Part shown: positions 31,786 through 34,917 of the stretch, in pieces
Position numbering within the stretch: the stretch's first letter is position 1
How the letters are laid out: every line of letters starts with the position of its first letter
Origin: Candidatus Schekmanbacteria bacterium
Lineage (GTDB): Bacteria > SZUA-182
NCBI GenBank assembly: GCA_016235675.1
Contig: JACRJN010000017.1
Coordinates: forward strand, 1-34,917
Reading direction: 5' to 3'
Length of the DNA stretch: 34,917 bases
Program-made: the position numbers and the translations under genes
Notes under the pieces: generated by a model
What the model saw: only the letters and a program-made list of their open reading frames with translations
What the model was told of the DNA's origin: nothing
The model's database searches: none

Positions 31786-34133
31786 GTGTCGCCGGAGGAA
31801 GAATCAAAATAACCGCGTTACTAATTCTGGCCGGGGGCTGGCCGGGGCTGGCGCTGGCCTGTGGCGGGGAAGATTGTCTCTACGACCGGTGTGCCTGTAC
31901 GGTGGGGTTGTCGGCAAACGAGACGAATACCTGTAACTGCGGGAAAATTTGTATTCTACACCCGACCGGCCCGGATAATCCCGGATGTAAAGGTAGTTCC
32001 CCTTGTGGATGCCGGTACAACAAGTCCGCTATGGGGGGATGTGTTTGCGGAGTACATTGCGGCACAGCCGAAAGTCAATGCGTACATACCTCAAAGCCTG
32101 AAGGGGAAAAGACCGCCTGTAACTGCGGTTACGAGTATTGCCTCTGCGGCAAAACCTGTTCCGAGCAACACAATATATGTCAGGCGGCGGATCAATGCCG
32201 TTGGCAAGGCAAAGAACCGTGGCTTGCCGTGAACAGGCTTAATCCCATTCCTGAGGAGTTTTTCTCAAATTATCAAAGGGGTCTCTCCTCTTTAGCGGGG
32301 CAAAATTTGCCCCAAGCCGTTTCCTGGCTGGGAAAAGCCGTCGACCCCCGATATATCGATTGCTATGCTGCAAGATTAAGCGACCTGGCCTACAAAGATT
32401 TCTTCCCGCGCCGCGAATTGGGAATCGCCTTCTACCGGGCGGGAAACTACCGCAAAGCCATTCAGTTATTGGAAGCCTCCCTGGAAGCCGAAGAAACCGC
32501 CAAAGCCCAACATTATCTTAACCTGGCCAGGCTTAAATTTTTGGAAGAAACTCAGTCCGATCAAAACGTTCCGGAAATCATGCTGAAATTTCCGGTGGGG
32601 ATAAATTCCGATCCCTTCACGGCAACCATAATGGGAACTGTCACGGATGACCAATTTGTCGCTAAAATAGCCATTAACGGGGAAAATGTTCCCCTGTGGT
32701 TATCCAGTAAAACGGTTGAACTAAATGAAACAATACCCCTGACCAAAGGGCTAAATGAGTTTACTGTTTCCGTTACCGATTTAACCGGCAAAACCTCCCA
32801 TAAAAATTTTTCTGTTTATAGCGACGCCGACGGCCCCCTCATAAGTATAAATTATCAAGTATTGGAAGAAACATTCATCGGCAAAAAGATTCTGATTACC
32901 GGCAGCGTGAGCGACGATCTTGAAGTTCAGGAGATATTAATCCAGGGAAATCCCTTGTCACTACCCCAGGGGGAAGAAGTAAACATTAACCAGACTATAA
33001 CCTTATCCGTAATAAAAAACTCTATCACTATTCAGGCCAAGGACATTTTAGGAAATACAACTTCCGGGGAAGTGAGTCTCGACGAAGCCAAAACGGTTTT
33101 AAATACTGCACAATGGGTTGATTCCGGTCAAGTGGCCTATGATGTGGATTTATATAAATCCGGCTCCAATTTTCCGCCCGTTATTGAACTTAAAGACCTG
33201 GCTGATCAACAGACCTTCTTTGTGGACAGTATCTATATTGAGGGCCAGGTAAAATCAGGCGCGGACATTGTTTCCCTGTCGCTTAACAATGAATCATTTG
33301 TAAGTAAACGGGGAAGATTCGTCTTCTTCAACCGTGTGCTGAAATTGAAAGAGGGCGAGAACAAAATCATAGTAAAGGCTACAGATAGCGGGGGGAACAG
33401 CTCCCGCAAAGAGATTAAAGTTTACCGGAAAATCCCGCGGGTTAAAACCATCGGTTCCAGAATGTGCATCAGCATACCGCCTTTCAGACAAAAAGGGCTG
33501 GAGTCTTCGCTGCAAGATGTAATCTACGACAAATTAATCGCCGCCTTTATTAATCAGCAGCGTTTTAACCTGGTGGAAAGAGCCAGGTTAGAGGAAATAT
33601 TGCTGGAACAAAAACTGAGCCGGACGGAACTGGTCAAACAATCGGCGGTAATGAAACTAGGCCGGATAGTCGCCGCCGACGCGGTAATGATTGGGACGGT
33701 GTATGAATCGGAACAATCCATCGAAATTTACGCCCGCCTGATCGATACCGATACCGGCGTCATCATCGAAGCGAAAGATGTTTGGAGCGAAGATAAAAGT
33801 CAGGAAAAGATAAATCTGCTAACCGAGGGTTTAGCCCTCAAATTTAAGAGTAGTTTTCCCCTGGTTGAAGGCTTGATTGTCAACCGCAGCCGGGATAACG
33901 TTATGCAGGATTTGGGTGTTCAAATGGGGATGAAGCCTTACCGCAAGTTACTGGTTTACCGGGAAGATGAACCGGTAGTTCACCCGGTTACCCGACAAAA
34001 CCTGGGAAGCGATTCGGAAGAACTGGGGGAAGTAATGGTAAAAAAGGTGTTTAGTAATATTTCGCGGGGGGATATTTTAAGGGAAAATGCCGATAAAAAA
34101 ATTGAAGCCAAGGATAAAGTGATAGCCAAATAA
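31782..34133 (+). CDS. Secreted protein: Cys-rich CxCGxxC repeats, TPR-like, Ig-like and CsgG-like domains
   Basis: A 783-aa exported protein. Residues 1-26 are a signal peptide (LLILAGGWPGLALA|C). Residues 27-139 hold 21 cysteines with CNCGKIC (51-57), CVCGVHC (87-93), CNCGYEYC (113-120) and CLCGKTC (120-126), spaced about 33-36 residues, which suggests metal-binding or disulfide-linked repeats. Residues 160-255 look like TPR helices. About 265-550 are beta-rich repeats with EGxNxFTVxVTDxxG patterns, like the Ig-like domains of surface proteins. Residues 560-680 match the CsgG/FlgT-like fold (RFNLVERARLEEILLEQ, GRIVAADAVMIGTV, IYARLIDTDTGVI). LALAC is a poor lipobox, so a lipoprotein is possible but not clear. 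The combination is not known to me. Confidence 0.7.
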   Translation: MSVAGGRIKITALLILAGGWPGLALACGGEDCLYDRCACTVGLSANETNTCNCGKICILHPTGPDNPGCKGSSPCGCRYNKSAMGGCVCGVHCGTAESQCVHTSKPEGEKTACNCGYEYCLCGKTCSEQHNICQAADQCRWQGKEPWLAVNRLNPIPEEFFSNYQRGLSSLAGQNLPQAVSWLGKAVDPRYIDCYAARLSDLAYKDFFPRRELGIAFYRAGNYRKAIQLLEASLEAEETAKAQHYLNLARLKFLEETQSDQNVPEIMLKFPVGINSDPFTATIMGTVTDDQFVAKIAINGENVPLWLSSKTVELNETIPLTKGLNEFTVSVTDLTGKTSHKNFSVYSDADGPLISINYQVLEETFIGKKILITGSVSDDLEVQEILIQGNPLSLPQGEEVNINQTITLSVIKNSITIQAKDILGNTTSGEVSLDEAKTVLNTAQWVDSGQVAYDVDLYKSGSNFPPVIELKDLADQQTFFVDSIYIEGQVKSGADIVSLSLNNESFVSKRGRFVFFNRVLKLKEGENKIIVKATDSGGNSSRKEIKVYRKIPRVKTIGSRMCISIPPFRQKGLESSLQDVIYDKLIAAFINQQRFNLVERARLEEILLEQKLSRTELVKQSAVMKLGRIVAADAVMIGTVYESEQSIEIYARLIDTDTGVIIEAKDVWSEDKSQEKINLLTEGLALKFKSSFPLVEGLIVNRSRDNVMQDLGVQMGMKPYRKLLVYREDEPVVHPVTRQNLGSDSEELGEVMVKKVFSNISRGDILRENADKKIEAKDKVIAK

Positions 34134-34234
34134 GCAAACCGTAAAAAATATCTGTAAAATGCCTAACCACCTGCCCGGTACATACGTTCAATGCTGTTGA
34201 CTTAGAACTTATCCGTAAATAATTTTCCCTCTTT

Positions 34235-34342
34235 ATACTGTTCACTTAACGTAGCGCAGACCTTTAGGTCTGCTCCTTCGTTCCCGCCAAAGCCACCCCG
34301 AAAGCAGGGCTAAAGCCCTGCGCTACGTTAAGTGAACAGTAT
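34235..34342. repeat. 108-bp palindrome with exact 25-bp arms
   Basis: ATACTGTTCACTTAACGTAG... at the left is matched exactly by ...CTACGTTAAGTGAACAGTAT at the right; the stem continues into CAGACCTTTAGGTCTG and CAGGGCTAAAGCCCTG hairpins. A half copy (GCAGACCTGAAGGTCTGC) is at about 34422. It begins about 100 bp after the Cys-rich gene. Confidence 0.9.
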
Positions 34343-34535
34343 TGGGACTAAAACCTTGCCTCGACAGATCTTATTGAATACTCTTTTCAAACCCGACATC
34401 TATGTTAATCGTGCATGAGAGGCAGACCTGAAGGTCTGCGCTATGACAATAAATTTACCGGATCAAACGCAAATTGGTATAGGAATGTAAGCAGTTGTAG
34501 TTATTTTGTTCGTACCCGTATTTAAAACAAATACC

Positions 34536-34646
34536 TTGATTTGACATAACAATTGAGCTATATTTTGTGGCAGGAGAAAAGGGGTGAAACAAGAACTCTT
34601 TTTTGGGTCTTTCGGCTTGTCCTCACGCCGAAACAATCAACGGTAA
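34536..34646 (+). pseudogene. Possible gene remnant: promoter, RBS and start codon running into a palindrome
   Basis: TTGATT (34536-34541), 17-bp spacer, TATATT (34559-34564), then AGGAG and GTG 34584 with correct spacing. The reading frame is only 20 codons (MKQELFFGSFGLSSRRNNQR) and enters the repeat at 34602 after six codons. It looks like the 5' end of a gene cut off by a repeat, but chance cannot be excluded. Confidence 0.3.
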
Positions 34647-34694
34647 CGTTCCTCTGAAAAACTTTCGGCTTGAGGACAAGCCGAAAGACCCAAA
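34602..34694. repeat. TTTGGGTCTTTCGGCTTG palindrome with exact 24-bp arms
   Basis: A 93-bp element of the TTTCGG family. TTTGGGTCTTTCGGCTTGTC... at the left is exactly complementary to ...GACAAGCCGAAAGACCCAAA at the right. A half copy of the CGCAGAGACGC repeat follows (34699-34732), and AATCCCCCTTAATCCCCC with a CTTTGCTAAAGGGG hairpin lies at 34876-34909. The interval 34134-34917 contains no clear gene. Confidence 0.9.
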
Positions 34695-34917
34695 TATTCT
34701 CTTTGCGCCCTTTGCGTCTCTGCGGTGAAAAAATCTTAGAATATATCCGTAAATAACTTTTCCCTCTTTGGCAAATAGGGGTTGGGGAGATTTTCAAATT
34801 GAATCTAACCTTAAGTAATTATTCGAACACGACATATTACCAAAAGATTAAATTCTTTATGGAAATTACAATTTGCAAATCCCCCTTAATCCCCCTTTGC
34901 TAAAGGGGAAACCAAAG

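Noticed and set aside
34558-34797. 79-codon frame on the minus strand at the window end
   Set aside because: Its sequence is mostly the TTTCGG palindrome and the CGCAGAGACGC repeat read through; no SD or domain.
1-34917. CRISPR array
   Set aside because: Repeats are palindromic, dispersed, of several families and not separated by uniform spacers; no cas gene is present.
1-34917. tRNA, rRNA or other known ncRNA genes
   Set aside because: No cloverleaf with a GGTTCGAATCC-type T arm, no rRNA segment and no known riboswitch core was seen by eye; a covariance-model search would be decisive.

Overview
This 34.9-kb window looks like the chromosome of an uncultivated bacterium with a Gram-negative style envelope. 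The clues are a CsgG-type secreted protein, an AarF/UbiB protein and mostly housekeeping genes. No rRNA, tRNA, CRISPR, transposase or phage gene was seen. I cannot name the phylum. Coding density is fairly high, but nearly every gap is filled with palindromic repeats of 30-140 bp from at least seven families. This repeat load is the most distinctive feature of the window.

Layout. 1-6605 is a minus-strand block: cobO (cobalamin adenosyltransferase), a secreted zinc phospholipase C/S1-P1-like protein, a VanZ-like membrane protein, and a pyrimidine cluster pyrR-pyrB-[RelE/ParE toxin + antitoxin]-(450 bp of repeats)-pyrC. 7091-13348 (+) is a small glycan locus: two GT4 glycosyltransferases, a Wzx-like flippase, a DUF2079 membrane protein and a small DUF457/YdjM-like membrane protein. 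13642-19335 (-) holds argS and smc. 19571-25021 (+) holds two translationally coupled cation/proton antiporter-like proteins, an AarF/UbiB protein, a nicotinamidase-like hydrolase and a DUF4416 protein. 25142-28029 (-) is a ferrous iron operon, feoA-feoA-feoB plus a 49-aa FeoB-associated Cys-rich protein. It is divergent from a DtxR/MntR-type regulator at 28330 (+). 29023-34133 (+) holds a TIGR01212 radical SAM protein, a YifB/ComM ATPase and a 783-aa secreted protein that joins 21 clustered cysteines to a CsgG-like domain. 34134-34917 is only repeats and a possible gene remnant.

How the parts work together. The feo/DtxR divergent region is the clearest regulatory circuit: a TTGACA-17-TATGAT promoter for feo carries two similar 14-bp palindromes 22 bp apart, as expected for a metal-dependent repressor. 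pyrR and pyrB overlap and are probably co-transcribed, with the toxin-antitoxin pair lodged directly behind pyrB.

Most notable points: (1) a 127-137-bp inverted-repeat element (ends GGTAGCG...CGCTACC) and other palindromes sit exactly on gene 3' ends and supply stop codons or C-terminal tails to at least four genes, including both members of one convergent pair; (2) the Cys-rich/CsgG protein with repeated CxCGxxC motifs; (3) the paired antiporters, one of which seems to lack the usual acidic ion-binding residue; (4) the toxin-antitoxin module inside the pyr cluster.
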